The notes: generated by a model not told the origin, from the letters alone. Shown: positions 48,901-60,489, counted from the stretch's first letter. The stretch is DNA of 64,000 nucleotides from Prostheceraeus crozeri (GCA_907163375.1 CAJQUW010008949.1:69501-133500); one strand, 5' to 3'. Translations and numbers: made by a program.

Positions 48901-51782
48901 CACAATGTGCATGCAGAGTGGAGTTTATCTAAATATTTGAATATCATATAGTTGATGGATTTCGTCGGGAGGTTCATAATATGAGAAAAACAATAATTTG
49001 TCGTTAGTCTCTCCCCAATACTTTTTTCCAATATGCGAGTGTTTTGAATAAAAAGGCAGATGTTATGCGCCAGACGTTTCGCGTACCAGCCGCTTTCTCA
49101 ATGGCAAAAATCTATTAAAATTTTACAAATCGAGTAAAAGAATTGCTAAAAGCATGATGCCAGTTCGTGACGACGATTTAGAGCCGGCTTCATTTGTGCA
49201 ATCAATTGTGATTCGCTGATGCTGGTTTTAATTATATCATCTCATCATATATCATTATCATATTTATTATCTTAATTTTTATACTCGTATATCTCAAATT
49301 AATTATCTCATTCGCAAACATAAACTTAACATTAGATTCGTAAATAAAAGCAACAAAAAATTATGTCATTTATTTCGCAGTAAGGATAGGAATAAAAAAC
49401 ACAATAATTGTGTTCTTTGTAGTAAACTACCTAATTAGATTAATTGCAATGTTCGTTTTGTAGTTTATCAGTTTATTTGTCATTTTTGTTCTTCTAGTTA
49501 CATAGGTAAATCTTCACGCCCATTTCGGTTGAGATTTAATGAACATCGCAGAAGCATCGTGAATGGAGACACAGCAAGTGCCTTGGCTGATCACTGCTTG
49601 AAATGTGCAGCGAACAATATTGAAGACTTTGACGTCAGCATACTGCGAATTTTAGATTACCCTGTCAAAATCAGCATCAGCGAATCACAATTGATTGCAC
49701 AAATGAAGCCGGCTCTAAATCGTCGTCACGAACTGGCATCATGCTTTTAGCAATTCTTATATATACTCGATTTGTAAAATTTTAATAGATTTTTGCCATT
49801 GAGAAAGCGGCTGGTACGCGAAACGTCTGGCGCATAACATCTGCCTTTTTATTCAAAACACTCGCATATTGGAAAAAAGTATTGGGGAGAGACTAACGAC
49901 AAATTATTGTTTTTCTCATATTTGAATATTGTCTTTCGATCAGTCACCAAATTTGAATGAAAATCAACAAAAATCTTGAAAAGTCCAATAATCGACAAAT
50001 AATCGGCCGATTACCGATTATCACTCTGCAGTGTCAATAATAGGGCGATAAATCGGTGGGCCACCAGATAGAACTGACTTTTTTATGCAGGCGTTCCTCA
50101 ATGAACGAGTGACTTAAAATGTTTGTATGAGAATACATTGAAAAATGAACTTGTATTTATAAATTCGCCAGTCTTTTTTACTCAAACCACCCTGTAAAAG
50201 TTTCCACAAAATTTCATTTGCCCTATATGACATTACCTAATATCATCGCGATCCTGCTGCATTGCCACTACAGCTACAATGAGAATTTGTGCTTTCAGAT
50301 GGTAGAGGTCTTCCTGATCCAAATCCTCCTCCTCCAAAAGTCAAACGGAAACCCGCACCTCAGAAAGGAAAACCTCTGAATCCGAAGCAAGTTCACATTT
50401 TGTATTATTTCAATTGTTTCTCATGGAAAAGTTTTGCCACTATAACAGTTTAGAGGCTGGCATCTATAGCCCACGGTTTAGTTAGGAATTAGCTTCGATA
50501 TTTTCCAAGGTTTAGCAGTCATGTACTTATAATAAATCAATTGCTTGTGCTTACCGGATGCATTAATTGTACATTTCACTATTTTAATTGATAATTTTTG
50601 AATATCTGTGATCATTTCACATTGATTCACATTCTTGGTGTTTTTCTTGACAGGAATTACTCATCATCATTGAGAACGAGACAGCAAATAGAAGAAAGTG
50701 GGGCATATGAGAAACCAGCATATCGGCCAAGGAATATTCCAGGTCGAAACAGCAATGAGAAGGATCGGTTAGCGAATATGATGGCGTTCGGCATGGATTT
50801 AGATCCGAATCAGAAGGCGAAACAAGCCCGACCACCAACTCCAGAATCACCTCCTCCACCCATGGATCGGTTTGATGAACGTAAGGCGTTTGATACTGTA
50901 GACATACGTTTGAGTACTTCTTGAATTTGACGTTGGTTTGAAAAGTTAAGGGTAGTTTGAAAATTAAAAATCTGGTGGGGAAACAGCCTAAAAAGTACCT
51001 TAGTTTCGTATAACATCGGAATACGTGATCATTTCGATCAAAGCATGTGAGAGCTGCGATCTTGAGCTAACGATTAGGAAGTTGTTTTACTTTCTTGTTA
51101 GTGCCAGTTTTCTGCACCAAAAGCAACAATAGTAGGCCCACTTTCAGTTTTTTCTGACTGCTACTTGCTAATAATTCCGGCATCCACGCTGATGAGACGC
51201 CTATGAAACTAACCCTGATTGCAATTGTAAAACTTTTTCTACAGAAAGGTTATTAACACATCTGTCTGAATCTAAATACATCAGGAAATTAGGTCCGAGT
51301 AATTCTCCACAGACATGAAATATAAGTGATCATCTGCTGATATTTACGTTCTACTTCCTTCCCGTTACCAAGAGCGAGGAGCTCGAAACGTGGGGACTTT
51401 GACGTTATTTACTTTTGTCTTTTATGTGTTGAATAGAGCCTCGGGGAGAAATTGATATTTATCATAAAAATAAGGTCGGCTATAAACTTGTGAACAATGT
51501 GCAATTATGAAGCTTGAAATGCGGACGTTTTGCTTCAAATTTATATTCCACCTTCATCACTCTAAAGTCCGCCACGTGATAATGCCTTATGATTCTGTTT
51601 TTAAATTTCTATTGCCGATTCTGAACATCAATTGTGCATTCTTCCATGGTGAATTCTCCGATCTTTCCTACAATCTTTCAGTTGTGGAGGAAATCGAAGA
51701 GCGAAAAAACTTTCTTGACAAAATGGAATCTCTTGGACAAGGCAAGCAATATCGCAGCAGAATTGAGACTGAAATTTCCCAG
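42993..51782 (+). CDS. EVG1: UPF0193/EVG1 family gene, four internal exons
   Basis: Four exons read in phase and match the UPF0193 (EVG1, human C22orf23) family. Exon 42993-43055 follows TTTTGCTTTTCAG, encodes MMKESKLTNLQQRKINSSLA and ends at A/GTGAGT. Exon 50299 to about 50401 (GRGLPDPNPPPP, KRKPAPQKGK) completes the split Asn codon; its donor is uncertain. Exon 50654-50880 encodes RTRQQIEESGAYEKPAYRPR and ends DRFDE plus one base before GTAAGG. Exon 51682-51782 encodes VEEIEERKNFLDKMESLGQG and ETEISQ, then GTAAGT. DRFxELVxEIxERKxFL followed by GQGKQYR is diagnostic. The first exon and the last one (KLREMEDID in relatives) were not found. Introns are about 7.2 kb, 0.25 kb and 0.8 kb. The protein is small, charged and of unknown function. 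Confidence 0.88.
43275..44575 (-). mobile_element. Tc1-like transposon, decayed, in the EVG1-gene intron
   Basis: Ends GTGTCGTGCAAAAGTATTGC and complement are flanked by TA (43273-43274 and 44576-44577). The minus strand holds a worn Tc1-type transposase in several frames: a VGLFWSPW-like block, KASMVGFREKNIK, and NLNPIENLWQVLKEDFK near 43760, the third catalytic region. Frames are broken several times and the first half is poorly preserved. At 1.3 kb it is shorter than intact copies. Confidence 0.75.
44580..45066. other. Intronic, nothing recognised
   Basis: AT-rich, with no domain or repeat that I can name. Confidence 0.5.
45067..45282. repeat. Fold-back repeat, 96-bp arms
   Basis: Arms 45067-45162 and 45185-45282 are about 90 percent complementary around a 22-base spacer. 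Weaker complementarity extends outward into AATAATTAAACAT. The tips are GGAGTTGCATCCTCAGCTG and its diverged complement. It is probably a small MITE or palindromic end pair; no target duplication is clear. Confidence 0.75.
45290..48970. other. Intronic, nothing recognised
   Basis: 3.7 kb without a recognisable domain. Short frames occur on both strands (for example 46596-46928 minus) with no support. Confidence 0.45.
48976..49923 (+). mobile_element. Penelope-like element fragment with 250-bp inverted arms
   Basis: Arms 48976-49229 and 49667-49923 are inverted copies with few differences. The segment ending in the right arm (49529-49750) encodes MRFNEHRRSIVNGDTASALA, LADHCLKC and QLIAQMKPALNRRHEL, the GIY-YIG endonuclease end of a Penelope-like protein including the Arg-x-x-x-His block. 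The arms contain a hammerhead-ribozyme-like fold, a known feature of Penelope terminal repeats. It is a fragment: no reverse transcriptase is present. Confidence 0.75.
49793..49835 (+). ncRNA. Degenerate minimal hammerhead ribozyme motif
   Basis: The order fits a hammerhead with a very short stem III: stem I (TTGCCA with TGGCGCA), core position TTGAGAA where CUGANGA is expected, stem II GCG-GCTGGTA-CGC, then GAAA, C, and a GTC cleavage triplet. Two of the conserved core bases differ, so it is probably inactive. An inverted copy lies at 49066-49108. Confidence 0.4.
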
Positions 51783-51925
51783 GTAAGTTAATAGGAAAGG
51801 TTTATCTAATTTTGCAGAAGTTATTGATTGCAAAGGCTCGGAACCTGGAATTGAGTGATTTCTTGTTAGAGTTTGAGCACGCAGGAACTCTCTTGGAAAT
51901 TCGTTCTCTATTAGCTTGCGTTTGC

Positions 51926-52645
51926 AGGGAATCAGGGATGCGGAGTCCCATCATTTTGATAGGACTCCGACTCCAACTCCGGGTGGCCACTATTTAATAA
52001 AGCCTAGCTTTTTTTAAAAAAAATGGTAACCGACATCATAGATCATCATAGGCTTACCTGAACTTATCTTTAGTGATCACTGCTGTATCAAGTATCAATC
52101 ATTTTCGATGAAAGTTTATCAAATGTCGCTTCAAGTTGGATGCATACCACTGGGCTCCTCCCATCTTCTTGATGTGTGCTTCACACGGTTTTTCTCCAGT
52201 ATGTACCAGGCAGGAAAATCCCCCATCCTTTTCCAAAAAGTATGAGTACACTTTCAATTTTAACAAGCTTTAGAACATCATTTTAGTGCTTTGGAGGAGC
52301 CATCACACACGATTAACGTGAGGGTAAGAGGTAATGTTCTCAAACAAACCAGTATTTCATTTTTGTCTCTGATGTGACCTTTGGTGCGTAAGTGTGATCG
52401 AGGCTATAGGAAGGCTTGTCTTCTCTATTAAATCACCGAGTGAAAAGACAATCGTTTTTCACTATCACGGTTCATTCCCTCAATTATTACAAGCATTGCA
52501 TGCAGCAGTGTCGCTGTACTTTTGTTTGAAGGAGAAAGCTGACATCAAGATAATGACAACTATACACAAGGATAAATAATTTACTTCGGGTCTAGCTATA
52601 GGCCGGAGTCCTATCATTTGATAGGACTCCGACTCCGACTCCCTG
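51926..52645. mobile_element. hAT-like MITE candidate (GGAGTC repeats at ends)
   Basis: Tips CAGGGAATCAGGGATGCGGA and CAGGGAGTCGGAGTCGGAGT (complement) face each other. Inside each end lies a TCATTTTGATAGGACTCCGA-type palindrome. CAGGG tips are typical of hAT elements. The 8-bp flanks do not match, so the boundaries are uncertain. There is no coding content. Confidence 0.5.
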
Positions 52646-52659
52646 CAGGGAATGTTTTT

Positions 52660-53535
52660 CGGATATACTCCGACTGTAGTTTGGTAAGACTTGTCCTTTG
52701 TAATTTGCTTTATTAATCAAAGTAGACAGATCATCCACCGCAGCGCCTGCTGTTACAGTAGTAACATCAGTTTTAGTAACTCACTCCATGGTTTGGCAAG
52801 GTTTGAGTACCAACTGCTTCAACAATGCTGTCACACTTTAATTCCAGAAAATTAACTCCATTCAAATGGACTACTACATTTGATAAGGTTTCTTCAGCAG
52901 TAATGTTTAATAATCGTTATGCGATCATTGACATTGGAGTGAAAGCATTGGCGGACTGATGAAGGGTCTCGCATTAATAAGTCCAATGATCATTTTGCAT
53001 TGCGCTGTCGCACCCAAAACGCTAATTCATGCTGGCAAGTAAGGCGTGCGTCAGTCGTCGTACTGGTGTGAAGCATCCTTAAGGCCAGTATATACTTTTT
53101 GACGTATAATTGCAGTACGCCGACTGGAAAAAGCTTCAGTCCACAGATTATGTCAGTCGGACCTGCTATTCCCTTAATCAATGAAAGCTAGCGTACAAGT
53201 GTTCAAACTAGGCGCAGTCCTTGTGCGTTTGCAGTGTAGTGATTTTCAGTAAATATTCCTGATTCCGATCATCATCGGTAGCATCATCAACGAAATTTGA
53301 ACATAGTGGTGATCAGAGAGTTTCAGAGGAGTTTGGCGCAGATATTTCCATTTTTCTTGGATGGTGTTTCGTCTTTCTCTATTCCGATAGATGAGACCGG
53401 CTTATTATCCTTCCATGAACTGTTCGCTCTCTCTGTATTCTTAAATTTATTACTCTCTAAAACCCAAAGAAGCTCGCACCTCCGAACCTCTTCAATTAGT
53501 TTATCACCGAACCTCTTCTAGTTTTAGTTTATCAC
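52660..53535. other. No gene recognised
   Basis: No domain is visible. A short frame just before the LINE (53297-53521) may be its decayed upstream part, but I cannot match it. Confidence 0.4.
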
Positions 53536-53539
53536 CCAT

Positions 53540-55832
53540 ACTGGGGATCGGTCCCCTCGCACGATATTCTCCTTGACTTTTTTCAGGATTTGATTGATAA
53601 CACAACATGTAGCCATGTTTTGATTTTGGGGGATGTTAATGATCTCCGTTTGAGTATAAATGATTTTTCTGAGTATAATGGTCTGACACAAATTGTACAA
53701 CATGCTACGAGAGGCCGTAACATTTTAGACATTGTTCTCACTAATCATGCTTTGAAGTTTGAAACTCCGACTTGTATAGCTCCTCTCGGTCGTTCTGACC
53801 ACAAAGGGATTTATATTAAAAGCTCTGTTCCATCCCCCAATGTTTCCTTTATTAAGAAAGTCCGCGCCTTCACAGCTTCCTCCTTTGCCTCGTGTTATTC
53901 CTTCCTTGGTTCTGTGAACTGGGATGACTTTCTGAGTGTCAGTGATGTAGACTTGATGGTCTACCTTTTTCAAGATATTTTGTTATTCTGCTATGAACTT
54001 TACTTTCCGGAAAAACATGTTCGGATGCGCTCCTCTGAGCCACCTTGGATAAAACCCTCTCTGAAAGTTCTGTCGGACGCCAGGGATAAGGCTCTTTCCC
54101 GCGTTAACTTTTGCAAATATCTTGCTTTGCGAGAGAAGTTCAACTCCCAAATCCTCAAAGCTAAGTCTCGGCATTTTTCTCGGTTGCACTCAAGCTCTCC
54201 CTCAGAAGTCTGGAAAACAATTAACAGCCAACTAAAATGTACTTTTGACTCTCGTCTTGATCCCTCATTAGCTTCTGAGCTTAATGACAAATTTATTGAG
54301 CACTTTGCACCTCCTGATATCCATTTATTCAACAGCTCTTCTGTTCATAGCACCCATTCTTTGTCTGTTCCTCATGTTTCTGAATTTACTGTTTATAACA
54401 TGATTAGAAGATGTAAGTCGAATTCCACAGGACCTGATGGCATCCCACCACACTTTTTCCGTCTGTTTGCCGAGGTCTTAGCCAAGCCCTTGCTATAATC
54501 TATAATCGTTCGCTCGAGACTGCTATCTTCCCTCAGCAATGGAAACTTGCTAACATCACGCCATTACCCAAAGTTGACGGCACTTTCCGCCCAATCTCCA
54601 TACTTCCATTCGCCAGCAAGGTTCTCGAAAGGCTGATACGGGACAAGGTTGTTCTACCGTCCATTTCTGTGCCTCTAAATCGTAGTCAATTCGGTTTCAT
54701 TCCGAACTCCTTTGGCGGCTGTACCAATGCAGCACTTTCTATTCGGCTCCACTTACTTCAACATCTTTCCAAAAATCCCGGAAATTCAGCGAAACTACTT
54801 GCTGTGGATTTCGAAAAAGCTTTCGATTCCATAAGTCACCATATTCTCTTAAACACCTTGAAAGAACAACTTCACTGTAATTCCCACTCTGTTAGGCTTG
54901 TCCAAAGCTTCCTGTCTGATCGCTTTCAGAGAGTAACGTGTGAAAATTCCACTACGGACTGGAAGTGTATCACCAGTGGTGTCCCTCAGGACTCTGTACT
55001 GGGCCCCCTTTTATTTGTCCTCCTGATTAATGATTTGCCCTCCTTTTCCGACACCGCCGTGGTAGCCTACGCTGACGACATTACCCTTATCCATTTTGTT
55101 GAAAGAGACTCAACTTCTGATTTCCAAGCTATCGTAGACTCTTTTCATGACTGGTCTTTGAGTAAGAAACTGAACATCAATATTGATAAGACCAAGCTTC
55201 TATCAGTTCGACGGTCTATGACTCCATCTGTTGCTCCTGTTACAATCGATGGGTTTGTTATTGATGAAGTTCGTTCTGTTAAGATCCTGGGGGTTTACTT
55301 CACGGATGATTTGAAATGGGATGTTCAATTCAACTTCTTATACAAAAAAATGTGTAGGAGTCTTTCCTGTGTAAAAAGGTTGAAAGTGAATTGTAATACC
55401 TGTAATGTTATCTGGCGAGCCTACAACGGCCTCGTAATGTGTCATTTGAATTTTTGCTGGCCAGTGATATGTGATTTGCCTATGAAATACCTCGCTAAGA
55501 TCGAACGAATTGATCGCCTTGCCGCCAGATGGGCCAATATCAAAAATGTTCTTCCTCTGAGGAATAGACTGGACGAATCGTGCATCAAACTGATAACGAA
55601 AGTTTCCAAGAATATTGAAGTACACCCTCTCAGCGAATTCTTTGAAATTCGCTCTGAAACCTGTAACACCAGACATTCTAGAGCTTTACTTCCTTTACGT
55701 CGTAAATCAAGATTGTACAGTCAGTCATTTGTAAGATTTTCACCATTTTCTTGAATTGTTGCGAGTTTGTTTTTTGTCAAATACCGCTATGTAGTATTTG
55801 AAATATAGCATTATTATTATTATTATTATTAT
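53540..55832 (+). mobile_element. 5'-truncated Jockey/CR1-type LINE
   Basis: The first frame (53590-54498) holds the end of an apurinic endonuclease (HVLILGDVN, RNILDIVLTN, GRSDHKGI), a linker, and GPDGIPPHFFRLF, the start of the reverse transcriptase. The second frame (about 54486-55754) holds the rest: FRPISILPFASKVLERL, SQFGFIPNS, LLAVDFEKAFDSISHHIL, SGVPQDSVLGPLLF, VAYADDITLI, and a tail with RHSRALLPLRRKSRLYSQSF. One missing base near 54490 separates the frames; otherwise the RT is open. The usual SGVPQG motif has Asp for Gly. It ends in (TTA)n (55808-55831). ORF1 and most of the endonuclease are missing, the usual 5' truncation. The clade is approximate. Confidence 0.85.
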
Positions 55833-56008
55833 AATATTAGCCGCCAATGCGCCTCACCGTAGCCGACAGATGCGCCTCACAAATGCCAATGCGCCTCAGA
55901 CTGGTAATATTAGCCGCCAATGCGCCTCACAGTTGCCAATGCGCCTCGCAGTTGCCAATGCGCCTCAATCAATAGTTATGATAACTAACTGCTTTTGCGC
56001 CTCGGTCG
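55833..56008 (+). repeat. Array of GCCAATGCGCCTCA units
   Basis: Seven copies, two of them poor, of GCCAATGCGCCTCA start near 55843, 55866, 55885, 55916, 55935, 55954 and 55990, mostly 19 bases apart. AATATTAGCC precedes two of them. Inverted copies stand at 63049-63062 and 63595-63608, the last followed by AGGTAATATT. The layout resembles the subterminal binding sites of a transposon. Confidence 0.8.
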
Positions 56009-56009
56009 T

Positions 56010-57075
56010 CTGATATTGTCAAAACATACGTTGTAATGTTAAAAATGACTTAAATTTGGGAAAATTATTCTTCGCAGAGTAGCCAAGATGATCATAGATT
56101 AAAAAACTAACGGAACAGGCAAAATTATCTGTACAGATGAATGAAGTTGCGGTTTTTTTTCTCGCCAACTCAGCTTTCCAAACCTTTGAAGAAGCAATAA
56201 TCTTCCTCACCAACTGAACGCTCTGAATCATGTGAAAGAGCACCAATTTCGGCATCATCCTTACATATATACTCAAAGCTTCTACAATAATATTGTCTGC
56301 AGAAAAACTGAATAACCGAAGTGTACGGTATGTGAATCAATATCAACCATTCCTGAAATGGAAAACATTTATCACTTACTTTGCAATGAGCGATCCATAT
56401 CCCATGGAAATTCAATAAAAGGTGACATGTAGATTAACGTTATTTGACTTTGACTATGCCATAACAATGATAGATTAGGTGTATATGAAAATCTATCAGA
56501 GAATGGTTATGTAAAGATGATAACGTTTACTGTGCTGATCAATGTCATCATGCCTCGAAATGATCCCAGGATTAACAACAGGATGACTCAATGCTGCTAA
56601 AACCAAGACATTCTGAGGCATAGACATAATTATACAAGAAAATAATTCAGTGCTGGAATCATGATTACAGAAGTACGGAAGTACTCTGAATATTTCACGT
56701 TTCGGAAGCAAGTTCTGAATATTTCTGGACTTGGAGGAATGTCTTATGCGTGCTCAGATAGAACAGATTGAAATATATGTGTTTTATAGACAGAACAGAG
56801 TAACTATTAAAATTAACTCATCACCTTTTCATGAGGCTCTCAGTGTAGATACGCACATAAATCTCTTTGGCTATATATGATGTTCATGAGTTTCAAGCAA
56901 GTGGATGACATTCACTACTACAATTCTTTCTTTAATCAAGTATTAACATCAGAAAGGCTACATTGAAGATTCTATTTCAATATTATTCTCTAGATTATTT
57001 TTTATAATATGAAATAATGTACGTGACTGTAAATAACAAGATATATACATTCCTCAGTATCAATATACTTGCAGT
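56010..57075. other. No gene recognised
   Basis: Minus-strand frames at 56019-56415 follow a possible acceptor (TTCTGCAG near 56302) but have no known domain. Confidence 0.4.
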
Positions 57076-57437
57076 TTAAAAGATGTAGGAGTTGATATCC
57101 GTCAGCTTCACTTTCCTCTTAGCAAGTCTGTCACGCAAGGGCAAAAGAGGGATTTCATCATCATGTACTTTCCTTTTCCTTTCGAAGTTTTCTTTACCTT
57201 TCTTCTCAGCTAATTGTATTTTTTCTTTACCCTGTACACCGCCAGCATCGTCTCCTTCTTGGTCGTCACAAACTTCTTCATCATCCTTTTCTGCTTCGTC
57301 ATCCTTTCCTGTTTCGTCATCATTTTCTTCTTCGTCATCCATTTCCTCGTCGTCATCTAACACTTCAGCGGCTCCTTTATCATCACCGTCCAAATCGACC
57401 TCATTTTGCTCTCCCGTTATAAAAGCGAAGTATTCTG
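57076..57437 (-). CDS. Candidate terminal exon, acidic protein
   Basis: The minus strand has a strong acceptor (TATGTTTTTTTCAG) just before 57437. The following frame runs to a stop at 57076. It encodes about 40 residues dominated by Asp and Glu (DDDEEMDDEEENDDE), then a basic region (KKGKENFERKRKV) and PLLPLRDRLAKRKVKL. The acidic-then-basic make-up is typical of nuclear or nucleolar proteins. I do not recognise a family. Upstream exons were not identified and low complexity can mislead, so a chance frame is possible. Confidence 0.35.
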
Positions 57438-57526
57438 AAAAAAACATACAGAGTCTACATTATAGTGATATAACTGCGACATTTGTACTACCACAGAAAA
57501 TGTAGTACGAGGCGAAGCCGAGTCTT

Positions 57527-57991
57527 TTGAAAAGGGTGAAGGCAGATGGACGTGGGGATACAGAGCACTATGACCAAAAACATGTAGATGAAAAAGACTT
57601 TTCATTGATTTCAAGCAGGCTTGACATAAATGTACCACAACAACTTCAGTGGCTTGTATTTGTCGTTATTGGTTTAATTTTTTTTGTAAGAAGAGGGAAT
57701 GAAAATCTGGATGGAATGACAAAAGATGATTTTGGGTTCAAATTAGCAGAAAATGGAAAGATATACATATATCTGAAAAAAGATGAGCTAACCAAAAGCC
57801 ATCGTCAAAATGATCCAGAGAAATCTAATGGGGGATTTATCGTTGAAACCAATTTATTTAATTGTCGGTATTCTATAGTACTGCATTACATCAAAAAATT
57901 AAATCCTCTAAACAAGTATTTTTGGCAACGTCCGAGGGTTCATTTTGTATTGACGACGAAACTTGATTTGAAAAGAGAAAGATTGATGTAA
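57527..57991 (+). pseudogene. Crypton-type tyrosine recombinase fragment (ZMYM/QRICH1-like)
   Basis: 154 codons, of which residues 35-145 match the DUF3504 region of ZMYM2/QRICH1-type proteins: IFFVRRGNENLDGMTKDDF where relatives have FGRRGREGLREL, then KDELTKSHRQNDPEKSNGG (relatives: NEATKNHQG), and YIKKLNPLNKYFWQRPR (relatives: YLSKLNPxCxAFxQRP). The first catalytic Arg region is present. The C-terminal half with the HxxR, His and Tyr motifs is absent downstream. It is a truncated piece of a different subgroup from the two other recombinases in the window. Confidence 0.75.
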
Positions 57992-57999
57992 ATACTATC

Positions 58000-58700
58000 A
58001 AGGGTTACATGTCAAACAGAAGTAAATTTTGCAATTTAAGTACACTAATCATTGTCTCAGAGTTTCATGTTGCTCTATACAGTATTATGTACTAAACATG
58101 CTGAAAATGATATAAAAAGCGTAAGTGGACATGTTAGCAATTCTGGGTTGGTATACATGTATACTGTAAAAACGAGTTCAGCAGAAGAAATAAAATTGAG
58201 ATGGCAATGGATTCAGCCAAAGCCATGAATAATCATTAAAAAAATAGATAAATGATAAAGAAACAGATGAACTGATGAATGATAGAAAAATGACCAATAG
58301 CTTCTTAACGAAGCGATCAAAATTGATACATCTACAAACATACAGAACACATTGAATGAAAAATTCCAGGAGTATGCCATTTTCATCAATGCAATGTGAC
58401 TGACTATTAACATGAAACGTTAAATAACATTATCTATTTCCTTCCTGGTGTAGGCTATATCTTTTTATACATTGCTCAGCGTTGATTGATAACCAACTGT
58501 TATTTATAGAATTTGCTAGTTTATGAAATACACCGGTAATTATTTCACATAATTCACCCGATTTTGTACATAGATACAGTTTTATCCATTCTCAATTTAC
58601 TTATGCCAAAGATATCATCTAGGCTTACATGCAATTTGAGTGCATTGTAGGGTAAAAAATGTAGCACGGTAGCCCATTGGATAATATGTATTTTGATTCA
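58000..58700. other. No gene recognised
   Basis: AT-rich, with no domain. The missing recombinase C-terminus was looked for here and not found. Confidence 0.5.
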
Positions 58701-58940
58701 TAGAAATTTCGTTCTACATTACAAATTAAACCATAGTGAAGAGGGAGTTATCTGTAATACGGGATATAAAACTATGGTTATCTCGCGCTTCCGGGATATA
58801 TTTTAAGCACTTTAACACCATAGCACTAAAATGTCTATGGTATACGAGTTATGCCATAGAACGTAAAAATATCAAAATACATCCGAAAAATGTAGATGCG
58901 TAACATCGAAACTCAACTCCAGTAAAATGTATACGGTAAG

Positions 58941-60266
58941 TCAATTGTTATTTTTTATAATGACATTACAACCATTGTTAAAATTGAAAGTTATGTTTGG
59001 TCTCATTGCAGTTGATGCATTCGTTGTTGATACGCTTGCCATTTCACAAATTTTCTTACTATCTAAAATAGCTGAGCAGTTCGACAACAGATAGTCGTTA
59101 GTTCGTTTGTAGTTGCGAACTCCAACAGCACTTTGATGCCCGGTGTGCTCCATGATGAGTTGTTCATCGACATTCGATTGATATAGGCGACTCGCACAGG
59201 TAGTTCTGAGACTATGGTTAGTTTTTCTGCCATCAATTCCAGACAGAGAACAGATGTCTTTCATAAATTTACTCAATGAAGTTTTGCCAACCGGTCTGGT
59301 TGAAAACCAGCATCCATCTTTCGGTTCTTTGAGCGGCTGCAGATAAAATCGCGTTGTTCTTTTCGGTCGAACTGAGATAAACTTCGTGAAAAGATCGATG
59401 TGACTTTTCCTCCCGTCGCTTGAAACATTTTCAAAATGAACAACTTTCTTTGGAGATTTTCGCATATCCCTTAAACCTCCACTAAATGTCTTCGAAAATT
59501 TCTCACTGTAAATGAGGTAACGTTTACCGTTTCTTTCTGTCGCTTCGAATTGGTCAATTGTCAACTCAGTGTGCTCACTTCCACCTCTTAAAGCGAAATG
59601 TATTCCATTTAGGTAGAACAGCGTCTTGATTAGCTGCGAAGGACTTTCATCTCCGAAGACAGAAGTCCACATCTTCTTTTCTTCCTCATCTGAAATGATT
59701 TCTGCGTGTTTGCGCTGAAGCCCTACACCATTTCTCGTAGCGATCTTCATCGCAGCATCCAAACTTCGTGTTATGAGATAAAACTTATGTTCTTTGAAAA
59801 AGTCCACACTTCGATTACCATCCAGATTGATGTGATGCTGAATCCCGGAAATAATGCTGACGAGACTAGTTGGAGAATAGCATCCTCCGCCATCCTTTCT
59901 TGTTTCATGAATGAAGCGAGATACATTGTCAATAAGTTATTCATCGGTCAAATTTTGTACTTGCACATCTGCATTGAACCTTTGCTTATACCAATACGTA
60001 AACATATTGATCGCCCCCCTATCACGTTTGACTGTGTTCTTCAGGATTACCTGATTGTTCGTGTCATTAATGCTGTCAATTTCAACAAATCTGTGCTGCT
60101 GCTGATTTTTGCTTGTTGTTGGCATTTGGTTGTTCATATCAGGAAATTGAATTTCACTAAAATTGCAATTTTGGTCGTATGATGTTTCATTTATCATTCG
60201 TTGAATTTGCTCTTCGGAGATGCCTACAGGATGCCTATCAAAATTCAGCATACCATTCCAAGCCAT
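58941..60266 (-). pseudogene. Crypton-type tyrosine recombinase, one in-frame stop
   Basis: A 441-codon frame from an ATG at 60266 is interrupted only by a TAA at 59937-59939 (codon 110). The N-terminal part ends INMFTYWYKQRFNADVQVQN. After the stop come RFIHETRKDGGGCYSPTSL and HHINLDGNRSVDFF, the usual SAM-like domain. The catalytic half keeps all motifs: Arg227 (GIHFALRGG), His351 and Arg354 (TNHSLRTT), His377 (HTGHQS) and Tyr386 (RNYKRT). The tail ITFNFNNGCNVIIKNN resembles the NCxVxI ending of relatives. Crypton recombinases insert and excise DNA by strand exchange through the Tyr. Except for one stop this copy looks whole, so it is a young pseudogene or a readthrough or sequencing case. 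Short matching phrases (GTTCTACAT) occur near 58710 and 60484 in inverse orientation. Confidence 0.85.
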
Positions 60267-60489
60267 GGCTTATGATTAAATGACTATGCGCAATCTCATA
60301 ATATTCTTTGAAATTTGAATGTAGTATTGAATGAAATAGCGTCCGGGATTTATTTTTTGTCCGGGATATATCTAAATAGATCCCTGAAGAATCATATGAA
60401 TCATATGGTTTAACATAGATAACTCATGACCATGGAGTGAGATATCAAACTTAAATCCCTCCAGCGTCATGAGTTATCTGCTACATGTA

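Noticed and set aside
51818-51990. Next EVG1 exon after a 35-base intron
   Set aside because: A TTTTGCAG acceptor follows the 51783 donor closely and the frame stays open, but the reading (KLLIAKARNLEL) does not resemble the family's KLREMEDID end and runs into a MITE.
55831-55840. TAATATTA(G) as a rolling-circle nick site like the geminivirus TAATATTAC
   Set aside because: Only a partial match, within AT-rich DNA beside a TTA run, with no HUH-type Rep or stem around it.
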